This document shows, piece by piece, positions 1 through 8,814 of a DNA stretch of 31,450 bases (position 1 is the stretch's first letter; every line of letters begins with the position of its first letter). The DNA lies in the IMG/VR virus record IMGVR_UViG_3300008050_000179, positions 1 to 31,450 of that record, one strand, 5' to 3'. A model generated the notes under the pieces. That model worked only from the letters and a program-made list of their open reading frames with translations, was not told the DNA's origin and did no database searches. A program made the position numbers and the translations under genes. The DNA comes from a virus.

Positions 1-1530
1 CTCCAAGGGGCTTGGATCCCAAAAGAGCATTGGGGCGTAAGCCGTAATACCGAGGCCTCGTTGAAGAAGCTCGTTGTCCGCAAGTTCCTCATTCCCCAGG
101 AGACTGCCGACCTTGGCCGCGCCCCACTTCCCTATCCGCATGGGTAGATCCACTTCAGCGTTGTACCAAAGCTGCCGATCCATCGCCGCATCCGAGCCCC
201 AGCTCTGGTCTACATCGGGATTATCAGGCATCGTCATCCAAGACCCCAACGCTTGGCCGAACATCCCTTCAAGGATACCCATCCACCCCCGACCACGATT
301 GACCTCGACCGGGCCCATCCCTTCGACCAGATGTTGTTCTGGAACAACGAGCGTCCCTACCCAAGGGCGCATCCACTGGGGCCACTTGGAAAGACGCTCC
401 TTCGCGCCACCAGGACTCGTATCCACGAGCAGCGTGCCGTATCCAGTCTGGAGTATCTTCTGGATATCGTGATTGGCTCGCTGGGTAGCCTCTGTATTGA
501 TCTCGTCCCACTCCTCCTGGGAGAGAGAGAAGTATCCTTTACCTTTTTCCTTCCTTAGTATATCGAAGTGGTAGGTACGGAAGATGTCCTTATACCGAGC
601 ACGGTCTATACCAATTCGTCCATCTGCCACCCGATCGAGGAAGACATACACGTCCTTACGCTTAGACGGGCCCCCTCGCCCGAAGGCTTCCACCGTCCGA
701 GATTGAGTACGCGCAGTTTTCATGGCTTCTTCAGGCATAGCAGCTACGGCTTGGACAATCTTGTCGGCCCCCGTCTGTCGTAGAGCGTGGGCTGCACTAA
801 GCGTTGTCGCCTGCCCGGTGCCCATGTAGGCCTCACTGAACTGCTTAACAGCGCCCTCAGTCCCTGGAGACTCGATATCAAGAAGGGGCACATCGAAAGT
901 CTCGTCCCTAGATTGTCCTCGGACTTCACCGATAACCTTCCCCCGGGCTGCCGCCTTCAGTTCCTCGGGTGCTGCTGCTTTGCTCTTCTGTAGATCTTCC
1001 AGATCTTTGAGGTAGTTCTTCTGGAAAGCTTCTATAGATTTATACTCTTTCCCTGTACGAAGCCCTGCTTCGATGCCAATCAAGGACCGCACTGCATCGT
1101 GGCGCTCCATCAGGTTGGCAATCGCCTTGTCCTCGGGAGTTGCAAAGGCTGTCGTTAGGAGATTCTCTAGGCCTTTCTCCCCGATACCCTTACGGATTTG
1201 TCCCCGGTACCGCTCTAGCTCCTCGGCACGCTCCTTCACCAGGGTCGCCTGAACACGCGCACGAGACTGCGCAGCAGCCATATCCGTACTGGGCACAGGA
1301 GCAGCCACGGGCGCAGCCACAGGGGCCGCTAGGGCCGCTGTAGGGGCAACCTTAGTTGGAGCCTTAGCTACAGGCTGGGGCGGAGTCGCAGGGGCCGTCT
1401 TTTTAGGAAGAGCCTCCTCTTTAAGAGCCTCCTCTATAAGGGAGAGTCGCTTCTTGGAGCCCTCAAGAAACAGGGCTTGGGGCTTCTGATCCTTGGTCCA
1501 AGTGGCAGATGCAACCGGATAGGAAGCCAT
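1..1530 (-). CDS. Large virion-associated protein, N-terminal part (gene runs off the left edge)
   Basis: The frame is open for 510 codons from an ATG at 1530 to the window edge with no stop, so the C-terminus is missing. The start overlaps the stop of the preceding gene by one base (TGATG), which fixes the start and implies translational coupling. Residues 1-40 are a charged, helix-like segment. Residues 41-82 are an Ala/Pro/Val linker with AAPV repeats. Residues 83-200 are Lys/Glu/Ala-rich and probably helical. The last 130 residues seen are rich in Trp, Gly and Met. I recognise no catalytic motif. It is the most distal late gene visible, where podoviruses encode internal (ejection) proteins, so a virion role is inferred from position and composition only. 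The full gene could carry an enzyme domain outside this window. Confidence 0.8.
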   Translation of the reverse strand, partial: MASYPVASATWTKDQKPQALFLEGSKKRLSLIEEALKEEALPKKTAPATPPQPVAKAPTKVAPTAALAAPVAAPVAAPVPSTDMAAAQSRARVQATLVKERAEELERYRGQIRKGIGEKGLENLLTTAFATPEDKAIANLMERHDAVRSLIGIEAGLRTGKEYKSIEAFQKNYLKDLEDLQKSKAAAPEELKAAARGKVIGEVRGQSRDETFDVPLLDIESPGTEGAVKQFSEAYMGTGQATTLSAAHALRQTGADKIVQAVAAMPEEAMKTARTQSRTVEAFGRGGPSKRKDVYVFLDRVADGRIGIDRARYKDIFRTYHFDILRKEKGKGYFSLSQEEWDEINTEATQRANHDIQKILQTGYGTLLVDTSPGGAKERLSKWPQWMRPWVGTLVVPEQHLVEGMGPVEVNRGRGWMGILEGMFGQALGSWMTMPDNPDVDQSWGSDAAMDRQLWYNAEVDLPMRIGKWGAAKVGSLLGNEELADNELLQRGLGITAYAPMLFWDPSPLE

Positions 1531-3350
1531 CAGGGTTGATCCTTCTTCTTAGTATTGAACAAATCCTTGAATAGCTTTCTTGGTCTTTTCTCTAAACGCT
1601 CATCAGGTGCGGCCCCAAGACCTACCATGCGCCGATCATTTGTCCCTTCTTGCACAAGTGACTCTGCCCGATTGGTTACAGCATCAACCAGCTCGGGAGC
1701 AGCAGTACCAATCCCCGCACTGTCTTCCGGACCAATACTCAACTCTTCGCCACCCTCGGCGGTAGCCTCGGGCTCAAGGAGAGTAGGCGTAGGCGTAGGC
1801 GTAGGCGCAGCCGTAGGTTCTTGAGCAGGCGCTGGCTCCTCGACTGCCTCTGGGGCGGTCGTAGGGGTTTCGGTAACAGTCTCAACACCCCAAGGCTTGG
1901 TTAGGTCTGGTGCGGACTCTAGGGGAGTGGCTACCTTTGGTAATACCACTAGTGCGTCAAGCTGCTCGGCAGAGATCTCCCCCCGTACAGGCACGGGGAT
2001 CTCCCCTTCTTTGAGGAGGAAGACTTCCTCCCCCAACTGCCCAAATTGGTACTCCCCGGCAACGGCAGCTTCGATAGAGACGGGCTCTGGGGCATTAGGG
2101 TCTGTGTCTGCGGTTACCGCAGGTGTCGTCATCTTTGCCGCAGCCGTGTCCTCTTCAGGTACAGGTTCCCGAAAGCCCTGTAAGCCTTTGGCTTTGTCAT
2201 GCAGAATCTGACGGTCGTGCTTTCGTCGAGTCTTACGTTCCGCCCGATAGACCTTATTCAGCAGACGAAGGCCCATACGGTCATCCCCGATGCCGTGCAT
2301 CTCCTTGAACTTCTGGAACTCTTTCGTGGCATACAGGTCTTCTCGACCGGAGATTACGGCAGCATGGTGCTGCTGGGCATCATCATCAAGGTCATTGAGG
2401 ACCTTAGCGAACTGACCTTCACCATCTTCGTCCCCACTGCCTCCGACCTCTTGGGCGATCTGATCTGCAAGCCCCGCAGCCTGCTCGGGATCAAGGTTGG
2501 CACCATCGAGATACCCTATGAGTTTGTCTAGGCTAGGGATTCCGATCTGATGAATATCACTCTTGGTGCGCTGGTAGAATGCCTCTGCGCCCTCCTGTAG
2601 CACGACGTTGGCCTTGGAAATTGCGTGTTCAGTCTGCTGGAGCAGATGTGTTAGATCTTGTCCCTCGGCGTGAGCGACATTTTCTATCATAGGAGTCAAC
2701 CGCCCATTTGATATCGCATCGAGCTGACGAAAGAGAGCCATCCGGTCAAGGGGCTTATGGAGCAACAATTCCAACCTAAGTGCCTCGGCAAATGCCCGAT
2801 CATCACCAATAGCATTAGGTACCTCCAAGCCCCCGAAGGTTCCCTTACCCTCCCCTAGCAGCATGGCCGCATGAGCCAATCCCTCGGGTGGAGTGGGCCC
2901 TTCCGTGCCCGTTTTGCCTACTGACCGTTCATACTGGGACAGAAGTTGGTCGCGTTCCCCCTCTGTAACACCAGGCATTTGGGCGACCTTCTTCCCCTGA
3001 AGACTAGCAATGGCCGTGGTGTAGGTCTTTACAAGCCCCATGATGGATTCGAGCTTCTTATAAGCCGCCTCCCCCTCCTTCCCCTTGGCTGTGAGGACGG
3101 CCTTCTTGTGGTCGTTCACCAGCTTGGCCACCTTGAGGCGCAGCTCTGCCGCTTGATTCGGCGTGAACTTCGCTCCTGTGCGAGCCTGACGACGTAGTTC
3201 GTTTGTTATACGATAGTTCTGGGGGTCGTCCTCCCCTAGAAGAGCCTGTATGGCCGTGACTCCTCTGGCCGCACGAGATCTAGCCAGACGTTTCCGGCTC
3301 TCATAGAGTGCATTCTGATCTTGCTGGGTAAGCCCCGTTGCCTCTGCCAT
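1530..3350 (-). CDS. Putative internal virion protein, 606 residues
   Basis: The start is ATG at 3350, behind AGGAGG with a six-base spacer. The first two thirds are Lys/Glu/Gln/Ala-rich and probably largely helical. The last third, from about residue 410, is a disordered-looking acidic Pro/Thr/Glu/Ala tail. This tail includes a PTPTPTPT run encoded by four exact GTAGGC hexamers (plus-strand reading). It ends in a short basic KKK-containing terminus. No signal peptide, membrane segment or enzyme motif is visible. It lies between two other unrecognised late genes, downstream of the tail fibre-like genes. Long helical proteins with low-complexity tails at this place are usually injected with the DNA or line the portal, but this is inference. 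The CDS itself is certain; its function is unknown. Confidence 0.85.
   Translation of the reverse strand: MAEATGLTQQDQNALYESRKRLARSRAARGVTAIQALLGEDDPQNYRITNELRRQARTGAKFTPNQAAELRLKVAKLVNDHKKAVLTAKGKEGEAAYKKLESIMGLVKTYTTAIASLQGKKVAQMPGVTEGERDQLLSQYERSVGKTGTEGPTPPEGLAHAAMLLGEGKGTFGGLEVPNAIGDDRAFAEALRLELLLHKPLDRMALFRQLDAISNGRLTPMIENVAHAEGQDLTHLLQQTEHAISKANVVLQEGAEAFYQRTKSDIHQIGIPSLDKLIGYLDGANLDPEQAAGLADQIAQEVGGSGDEDGEGQFAKVLNDLDDDAQQHHAAVISGREDLYATKEFQKFKEMHGIGDDRMGLRLLNKVYRAERKTRRKHDRQILHDKAKGLQGFREPVPEEDTAAAKMTTPAVTADTDPNAPEPVSIEAAVAGEYQFGQLGEEVFLLKEGEIPVPVRGEISAEQLDALVVLPKVATPLESAPDLTKPWGVETVTETPTTAPEAVEEPAPAQEPTAAPTPTPTPTLLEPEATAEGGEELSIGPEDSAGIGTAAPELVDAVTNRAESLVQEGTNDRRMVGLGAAPDERLEKRPRKLFKDLFNTKKKDQP
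1783..1806. repeat. Four perfect GTAGGC hexamers
   Basis: Four head-to-tail copies of GTAGGC lie in frame inside the 606-residue virion protein and encode Pro-Thr dipeptides on the minus strand. Six-base units keep the frame if copy number changes by slippage, so tail length can vary between relatives. Confidence 0.85.
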
Positions 3351-3363
3351 TTCCTACCTCCTA

Positions 3364-3855
3364 CTAGACCAGCCCAAGGGGCTTCGCTGCGTACTCGGCC
3401 ATCCCCATACCAATATCGATGGCTTTGCTCCCCCAATACTGGTCCTGTTGGGTCTTCCGGGCTACGGCTGTGTCCATCTGACCAAGAGTCCGAGCTACTC
3501 CAGCCCGAACCAAGGCCTGGTTCGTAGCAAGAGCTTGGGCCGAACCTTGAGACACAACCTCGGGGATAACCTCGGCCATCTCCCGGGTAGCCTGATTGAC
3601 ATCACCTACCTGAAACCCCTGGGCCCCCAGTACCATACGGTTCATGGGAGCCTGGGCACCCTGAAGCTTGGAGTTGGCAACCTGGGTGGTCCTGTCAATA
3701 TCGCTCTGAATCTCGGCCTCGGACTTCCCGAACCCCGCAGGGTTCTCCTCCATCATCTTTGTGTCGAGGATGTTCTGTGCTTTCATCCTCCGCTTCGGGT
3801 TGCTATAGTCCGAAGGACTCTTCTTACCGCTTTCTACCTTTTTCATCATACCCAT
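3364..3855 (-). CDS. Putative small internal virion protein, 163 residues
   Basis: The ATG at 3855 sits seven bases after GGAGG. Two more Met codons follow within four residues, but the spacing favours the first. The N-terminal 45 residues are basic. Residues 50-140 are Ala/Gln/Val-rich with long helix-like stretches, and a Gly/Met/Ala-rich C-terminus contains a weakly hydrophobic segment (around residues 140-163). The size, helical character and place just before two longer virion genes resemble the small ejection protein (gp14-like) of T7-type phages. No sequence motif proves that, so the name is an inference from synteny. The gene lies 13 bases before the next late gene and 2 bases after the preceding one, so it is part of the same transcript. 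Confidence 0.75.
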   Translation of the reverse strand: MGMMKKVESGKKSPSDYSNPKRRMKAQNILDTKMMEENPAGFGKSEAEIQSDIDRTTQVANSKLQGAQAPMNRMVLGAQGFQVGDVNQATREMAEVIPEVVSQGSAQALATNQALVRAGVARTLGQMDTAVARKTQQDQYWGSKAIDIGMGMAEYAAKPLGLV

Positions 3856-3857
3856 GA

Positions 3858-4355
3858 CTACTCCTCCTTGAACTGTTGGAGCTCGGGATCTGTCTCAAGC
3901 TTCCGTTGTTTTGCCTCTTCAAATTCACGATACAGGACTAGAGGTATATTTGGAACATTCGCGAGAGCCCCCAGGGGTAGTGTGCCTTGAGGGGTCAGTG
4001 CCTTAGAGGCCAGCCGGATGCCGCTCTGTAGGAGGCTTTCCTTTTCGGGAACGATGGACTCTTCGTCGGGCTCGGGCTCGGGATCGGGTTTGGGATCGGG
4101 CGTGGGGACTGATGCTAGAGCTGGCGTTGATCCTACTGGGCTCTCTTCGACAGCAGCTTCAGCCCCTGTCCCCTCGGGGGGAGAGCCTAATTGCTCCTGT
4201 AGCTCGGTCGACTTGGAGGACATGATCTTCTGCTTCTGGTTATCTCGACGATTCCGCGCTTCTATCAGTTCAGCCACGGTGTAAGTCTTCTTCTTCGATG
4301 TGCCGGTTTGTTGCTGCTGCCTGGCAGCCAGGAGATCGGCTATGGTCGGTGCCAT
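3858..4355 (-). CDS. Unrecognised late protein with acidic Asp/Pro/Glu linker, 165 residues
   Basis: The longest frame begins at 4451, but its first 32 codons lie inside the upstream gene. I place the start at ATG 4355, because GGAG lies eight bases ahead and the upstream gene stops only four bases before. The protein has a Gln-rich, basic N-terminus (two ADLLAAR/AELIEAR-like helices at residues 5-30). A middle linker of alternating Pro and Asp/Glu at about 85-105 is made from hexamer-like codon repeats. A C-terminal segment of about 60 residues looks folded. It is unrecognised. Disordered acidic linkers flanked by helices are common in phage virion accessory proteins, but the role here is open. 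Confidence 0.75.
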   Translation of the reverse strand: MAPTIADLLAARQQQQTGTSKKKTYTVAELIEARNRRDNQKQKIMSSKSTELQEQLGSPPEGTGAEAAVEESPVGSTPALASVPTPDPKPDPEPEPDEESIVPEKESLLQSGIRLASKALTPQGTLPLGALANVPNIPLVLYREFEEAKQRKLETDPELQQFKEE

Positions 4356-4359
4356 TGTA

Positions 4360-5076
4360 TTACTCCGGGGGTTGCATGAAGTAGAAGTAGCGCATCGAGC
4401 GTGCCCACACCCGAGACTGCTTGGGACCACCTTGTGTACCAGCAGCACCAAAAATGCGGATACTCACACTATGATGCCCCGGAGTGAGGCCCGTTACGGC
4501 GTGGTGTCCCGACCAATATCGCCCCCGCTGTAGCATGAAGGCCGCGTGGGTTGTCATGGGTGCTTCTGTAAAGTGAGTTGTTGCAACGGTACGAACCTGT
4601 TCATTCACGGGCACACCATCCACAAACAAGCGAAGAAGTGTACCAGAAAAACCAGTCGGGCTATTTGCATCATTCCCCCACATTACGGTCCAAGTGAAGA
4701 TCGCATCTGCCACGTAGGGTAAGTAGAACGATTTGGATGCCCCGGGGATTGCTAAGTACCTATCCTTATTGTCATCAACAGCGTCTTGGTCGGGACCTAT
4801 AGTCTCCTCCCCAACAGCGGTCGTGGGGGGACTCTCAAAGAGAGAACGAAAATAGTCTAGGTTTGCTGTACCACTTGTACCACCCGCTCCTGTGAGTGCC
4901 CCAGGTTGGATCATCTCCCGAGTAAGGTCTCCGGTGGGTAGGTTGGTTAAATCTAGGTTACCGTTGATTACCTCAAAGGACCCGGTTGCGTTCGCAGCAT
5001 CATAGAAATCCGACGACACAGTATCCGCATCAGTCGTCTGGCCAGCAACAAAGTTAGGGATAGTGATAATTGCCAT
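4360..5076 (-). CDS. Tail/collar fibre-like protein 3 of a tandem trio, 238 residues
   Basis: The start at 5076 overlaps the preceding stop in TAATG. The N-terminal 60 residues follow a plan common at the head-attached end of phage fibre proteins: an initial beta strand, then a vN..F-type segment, then an isoleucine/asparagine/leucine stretch (NGNLDLTNLPTG) and a motif near IQPGAL. The rest is beta-rich, with Thr/Gly/Phe content. It ends in a GHHSV-type strand and an aromatic C-terminus (YFYFMQ). The two genes just upstream have the same plan (N-terminal adaptor, jelly-roll-like beta body, GNHTV- or AIDGV-like strand near the end). I infer a trimeric virion surface appendage. The specific receptor role and any fold assignment are unproven. 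Confidence 0.75.
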   Translation of the reverse strand: MAIITIPNFVAGQTTDADTVSSDFYDAANATGSFEVINGNLDLTNLPTGDLTREMIQPGALTGAGGTSGTANLDYFRSLFESPPTTAVGEETIGPDQDAVDDNKDRYLAIPGASKSFYLPYVADAIFTWTVMWGNDANSPTGFSGTLLRLFVDGVPVNEQVRTVATTHFTEAPMTTHAAFMLQRGRYWSGHHAVTGLTPGHHSVSIRIFGAAGTQGGPKQSRVWARSMRYFYFMQPPE

Positions 5077-5825
5077 TAGGTAGTCAGCCCCCCCGACCGT
5101 ATGCGCAAAACCGTAAGTCGTCCCTCGCGAAGCCTGACACGGGGGTTTGGCAGGGCATTGATAATATCGTTCCCCGCTACAACAACACGTACCCCATCGA
5201 TCGCGTGAGTACCGCCGCCCCCAAATTGGACCAAATCATCCTTAGTAATTAGCGCCCGGATGGGAATATCCTGGTATGTACCCTCATTTAGAGGGTCAGG
5301 TAAGGTAGGCCGATGTGCCCGTTGTGAGCAAAGGCGTGTGGCCCGATTGAGTGTCCACCAAGTGGCTCCTGCCCCCGGTTGCCTAAACTGCACACTGATG
5401 ACTGCATCCGATATACCCTGTGCGAGAGAATCGGTTGTTGACGATCGACGGTAGTGTACATTTACCAAAACCAAGATAGCAGCATATTTATCGATCCCAT
5501 CCATGCCCAACTTAAAGGGCGTCCACGTAAGAGAGAGCTGTGCCCCCGTGCTATCAACAACAATATCCCAGTTCACGAGATCGTTATTCGGTGCTAACGA
5601 ATCCCACTGTTTCAAGTACAAGTTATCTAAAAAATCTTCTCCCACTACGGTCGTACCCAGGATGTTTGCCACAGAAGGAAGGTGGTCTGCCCGCAATGCA
5701 CCGGGACGAAGGGCATAGGTCTCTAGTGCATTGACCCCGGCTACACCCGCCTGAAAGGGCGTGTTCAATGAGGCCGCTGTTGTCGCGTCTCCCGGGGCGA
5801 TGGGGGTATAATTGATCTCGGCCAC
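5076..5825 (-). CDS. Tail/collar fibre-like protein 2 of a tandem trio, 249 residues
   Basis: Translation begins at a GTG (5825) preceded by GAGG five bases away. The stop of the upstream gene lies inside this ribosome site. N-terminal residues 1-55 contain the segment DATTAASLNTPF, the classic beginning of fibre proteins that dock on the virion. The motif YALRPGALRADHLPS follows, parallel to IQPGAL in the downstream sister. The body is beta-rich, with alternating hydrophobics and a long WDIVVDSTGAQLSLTW stretch. The C-terminus has repeated Arg/Val/Leu strands. No catalytic motif is visible. Context between the nozzle-like gene and the internal virion genes supports a tail-tip or collar appendage. 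It could also be an assembly adaptor for a longer fibre encoded elsewhere. Confidence 0.75.
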   Translation of the reverse strand: MAEINYTPIAPGDATTAASLNTPFQAGVAGVNALETYALRPGALRADHLPSVANILGTTVVGEDFLDNLYLKQWDSLAPNNDLVNWDIVVDSTGAQLSLTWTPFKLGMDGIDKYAAILVLVNVHYRRSSTTDSLAQGISDAVISVQFRQPGAGATWWTLNRATRLCSQRAHRPTLPDPLNEGTYQDIPIRALITKDDLVQFGGGGTHAIDGVRVVVAGNDIINALPNPRVRLREGRLTVLRIRSGGLTT

Positions 5826-5827
5826 AA

Positions 5828-6493
5828 CTACCTCAACAACTGAATTACAGTGAGTTCCCGGTGGCTTAACCCAACCTGGGGTTGACCCGTTAGCTGCCGT
5901 AACGTCCGAGCAACTACCTTTACCGTGTGGTTGCCCGGGGGGACGACAACCTGTGCTTCTAACACAACGGGGATGTACTTCCCCTCTACTGCCGGTCCAT
6001 TCGAGGTGTAAGGTGTTGCTGACAGAAGCAGGTCGTTACCCAGGTCTCCCCCCCCAAACAACGACTCATACAGGACGGACCCGTCTAGCTCCAGGGCAAA
6101 GTTGTACCCCATGCCCCCATCCATGGTGAGTAGGGCCTGGAAGCTGGCCAAAATCCAGAGAGTTCCCCCCACTGACGTGAAGGACACCTCTAAGGGCAGG
6201 GCTAGGCCTGGGCCCGACAAGACTGGGGCCCACTGGTCCGTAAAATCCAAAGGGACATTGGACCCTACTGCTGCCGGCAGGGTGGGGTTCCCCAGAGTCC
6301 ACGTAGTAGTCGTTGTAAGGCCCGCGTCTGTATGCAGGCGTGTCCCTTGGGCCGAGGCGAACCCGTCTAGGAAATTATGTTCGTTCAGTTCTCCACTCAA
6401 CTCATCGAAGGGAGCGAGGAAGTTCTCGTTCATGTCCTCTGAGGAGAGTACCTCGGACGAGCGAGGTCGATGTTTCGGAAACTTCCAACTCAT
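5828..6493 (-). CDS. Tail/collar fibre-like protein 1 of a tandem trio, 221 residues
   Basis: ATG at 6493 overlaps the stop of the nozzle-like gene by four bases (ATGA), a standard coupling arrangement. The N-terminus (SSEVLSSEDMNENFLAPFDE) has the docking pattern of phage fibres: a short D-[ML]-N-x-x-F motif followed by an Asn-containing helix. The body is beta-rich, and near the C-terminus carries PPGNHTVKVVARTL followed by a hydrophobic strand. That is the same closing arrangement as in its downstream neighbours. It is probably one of three diverged paralogues or analogues forming different appendages or heteromers. Beta-sandwich fold and surface location are inferred; a structure prediction would settle it. 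Confidence 0.75.
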   Translation of the reverse strand: MSWKFPKHRPRSSEVLSSEDMNENFLAPFDELSGELNEHNFLDGFASAQGTRLHTDAGLTTTTTWTLGNPTLPAAVGSNVPLDFTDQWAPVLSGPGLALPLEVSFTSVGGTLWILASFQALLTMDGGMGYNFALELDGSVLYESLFGGGDLGNDLLLSATPYTSNGPAVEGKYIPVVLEAQVVVPPGNHTVKVVARTLRQLTGQPQVGLSHRELTVIQLLR

Positions 6494-8811
6494 GGCGGCA
6501 TCCTCGACCCACCGGTCTGGTGCTGTACCTCTTCGGCCTCAAAGCCAATGAACTCCCAGCGGCCCGTGCCTCGAATGATCATCCGGAAGACCTCGGCAGA
6601 AGGGACGTAGATCTGCACCCGACGCCAATAGGGTCTACGTCGAAGCCACGTCGTGTCCGTCGCATCAAGTACAGCTGTATTCCAGAAAGGGGGAGGATCA
6701 TCTGTAGGATTCTGGGGAACAGTGTGTGTCTCTGTAATGGTCTCACGCCAGTCCCGCTGGATCTCCACCGTAATGTCAGAAGAACTATGTTCCACCAACC
6801 ACAGACGAAGTTGGTACATAGTACGGCGTTTTTGACTTGCTACCGCCGACATCCAAGCCGTCTTGATGATTGCTTCCCGGTTTTGAGTCACAGCCGGGTC
6901 GTAGCTCTTGACCTCATGGTCGAGCAACCACACGCCGTATGTGGTGCCGTGCTTACCCGCCGCGAGTGTATAGCCTCGGTGATCCTGGGTGGTACACGCG
7001 GCAGCAACAGACATGTCTGTGCGAATACGCCAGCCCATACCATCGTACTCATAGCAACGAGAGTTCTCCCGTTCGCCATTCACCGAGACCCAACACCGAT
7101 AGATCTGGGCCCGACCATCAACCGCAGAGGTAGCTTGGCACGCCCGAGCTTGGTTATGGCTCTTCCAGAACTCTTCTAGCTCCTCACTTATGTACTTGAT
7201 AGTGGTCCCGTCATACGTGTAGAACCCGTCCCGTGCCTTCCAAATCGACCGCCCATCGGGCAGATTCTGAGCCGAACTAGGCGCATCACAACCAACCGTC
7301 TGTGAGAGCGACATCGATCGAAAGCCCTCACCATCGTAATAGGGCTCAATGCGGTACGTTGAAACCTCGGTGTAAGCTAGAAGCCCATTGGGCACAGTAA
7401 GGAACCCCGTTATGGCCCCACCCGAGGGGTCTGGGTAGATACCCTCATCCTCCAAGAACGTGCCCCAGCGCCCAATCATGGAAGGATAGATTAGGCCGGG
7501 GGCCCCCTCAAAGTTGCCCGTCCAAAGCCGACCGAAGGCCAAGGCCCCCACCTTGAAGTTCCGCACAGGTATGGGGCGCAGGGGGTTCTGGGACAACCAG
7601 AAGTCAGGGATGTTGTCGGGGTAGAAGGTCGTGACATTGTCTGGAAGCGTAGCAAACACATCAGCAGATGTGGTCGAGTTCAGTGGAAGCTCAAAAAACT
7701 TGGCAGTACCACTGTTAATGGTGTCCTTCGTCCGGTACAAGATCCGCCCCAACGTCCCTGTTGGCCCTAGAGGTACGCCCGTCCACCCAAGCTGCTTCCG
7801 CACGCGCTCCAACAAAGTAGGTCCTACTGAATAGGTAGGTGGGGCCCCCCCATCGCTCTCAATCCAAAGGGAGGCTTGTCTTTCAAGACGGACATCGTTG
7901 CTTGGTCCCGAGAGCGGGGACAGGTTGCCCCAACGATCTACGAACTGCACACAGCATCGCCAAGAGCCTGGTTCCAACCAGCCCGCCCCACTGTCTTTGA
8001 AAATATCGAGGTCGCTGCCCGTAGCATTAGGGTCAAGTACCTTCGACCACTCGGTGTTCGTCCCCGACTGGATAGTGGTACCAATACGCCCATACTTGAA
8101 CGTCGGGCTCATCTGGGTATCGAAACCAATCAGTCCATCATGGGCGTAGGCTGTGTTGTTGACCCAGCCCTCGGGGGCATCGGTATAACGCCACCCATAG
8201 CTCCAAGCTGTAGAGAGCTGCTGGCTGTCTGGTCCGATACCTACCGGAGGGCCAGGAGTCATGCCGTACCCTAGAGGCAGAGCAATCTCCCCATCATAAA
8301 AATGGGCCCGGGAGTCCTGCGGGATAATCACAACCCCCGTGGGTGTCGTTACGAACTGGGTTGGATACCGAGGTCGTTGATCATTGGGCATTGCTGCCGT
8401 GGTCCCCGGGACGGGTGAGGTACCTGGGGGAGCCATCAGCGGATACCAAGCCGTTGTTCCTACACCCTTGTGTTGCCAGCCCCGAAAAGTCCAGATCTGG
8501 TCCAGCGTGTGAAGGAGCAAGATTTCCATCTGCCCCCCATTGATAAGGGCATGGGTAATGCCCTTCATCACATTGCCATAGGTCAGACCAAATTGGGTAC
8601 TGGGAGTGCCCCCAGACGGAGGTGCCCCGCCCCCGGCTGCGGGTGTATCTGGCACATAAGGGGCTGGCCCTACAACCGACCGTAGTGTTCCTTCGGTAGT
8701 AAGGTACATATTCTCGATATGGCTCGCCACATCATCTGGGATAAACATCTTCCCAGACGCGATACGCAAATGATGTGGTCCTACACGGACCCGTCGTCGC
8801 GGGTCAGCCAT
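6490..8811 (-). CDS. Putative tail nozzle protein (tail tubular protein B-like), 773 residues
   Basis: ATG at 8811 follows GGAAG by six bases. After a basic N-terminus (DPRRRVRVG), residues 20-60 contain ASHIENMYLTTEGTLRSVVG. This is the 'named positions then parameters' opening seen in phage tail nozzle and stabilisation proteins. The rest is a long Trp/Tyr/Gly/Thr-rich, beta-dominated chain with repeated blades (W-x(n)-G-x(n)-Y patterns), consistent with a beta-propeller-like nozzle. It includes segments such as DGRSIWKARDGFYTYDG typical of such blades. It follows the adaptor gene and precedes the fibre genes, matching the T7-type order of gp11 then gp12. Membership in that protein class is inferred from length, composition and position, not from an alignment. 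Confidence 0.65.
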   Translation of the reverse strand: MADPRRRVRVGPHHLRIASGKMFIPDDVASHIENMYLTTEGTLRSVVGPAPYVPDTPAAGGGAPPSGGTPSTQFGLTYGNVMKGITHALINGGQMEILLLHTLDQIWTFRGWQHKGVGTTAWYPLMAPPGTSPVPGTTAAMPNDQRPRYPTQFVTTPTGVVIIPQDSRAHFYDGEIALPLGYGMTPGPPVGIGPDSQQLSTAWSYGWRYTDAPEGWVNNTAYAHDGLIGFDTQMSPTFKYGRIGTTIQSGTNTEWSKVLDPNATGSDLDIFKDSGAGWLEPGSWRCCVQFVDRWGNLSPLSGPSNDVRLERQASLWIESDGGAPPTYSVGPTLLERVRKQLGWTGVPLGPTGTLGRILYRTKDTINSGTAKFFELPLNSTTSADVFATLPDNVTTFYPDNIPDFWLSQNPLRPIPVRNFKVGALAFGRLWTGNFEGAPGLIYPSMIGRWGTFLEDEGIYPDPSGGAITGFLTVPNGLLAYTEVSTYRIEPYYDGEGFRSMSLSQTVGCDAPSSAQNLPDGRSIWKARDGFYTYDGTTIKYISEELEEFWKSHNQARACQATSAVDGRAQIYRCWVSVNGERENSRCYEYDGMGWRIRTDMSVAAACTTQDHRGYTLAAGKHGTTYGVWLLDHEVKSYDPAVTQNREAIIKTAWMSAVASQKRRTMYQLRLWLVEHSSSDITVEIQRDWRETITETHTVPQNPTDDPPPFWNTAVLDATDTTWLRRRPYWRRVQIYVPSAEVFRMIIRGTGRWEFIGFEAEEVQHQTGGSRMPP

Positions 8812-8814
8812 GGC

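Noticed and set aside
269-929. Short opposite-frame and same-strand ORFs inside the left-edge gene
   Set aside because: The minus-strand frame from 1530 is open over the whole stretch, has protein-like composition and is coupled to its neighbour; the shorter frames lack ribosome sites.
4356-4451. Upstream start extending the 165-residue protein
   Set aside because: The 32 extra codons lie inside the previous gene and look like out-of-frame translation; ATG 4355 has a GGAG site.
6066-6302. ORFs antisense or shifted within fibre and structural genes, for example 6066-6302 and 6340-7179
   Set aside because: They are shadows of longer coupled genes; high G+C keeps alternative frames open.
4360-6493. 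Diversity-generating retroelement targeting a fibre gene
   Set aside because: No reverse transcriptase gene, template repeat or variable repeat pair was seen.
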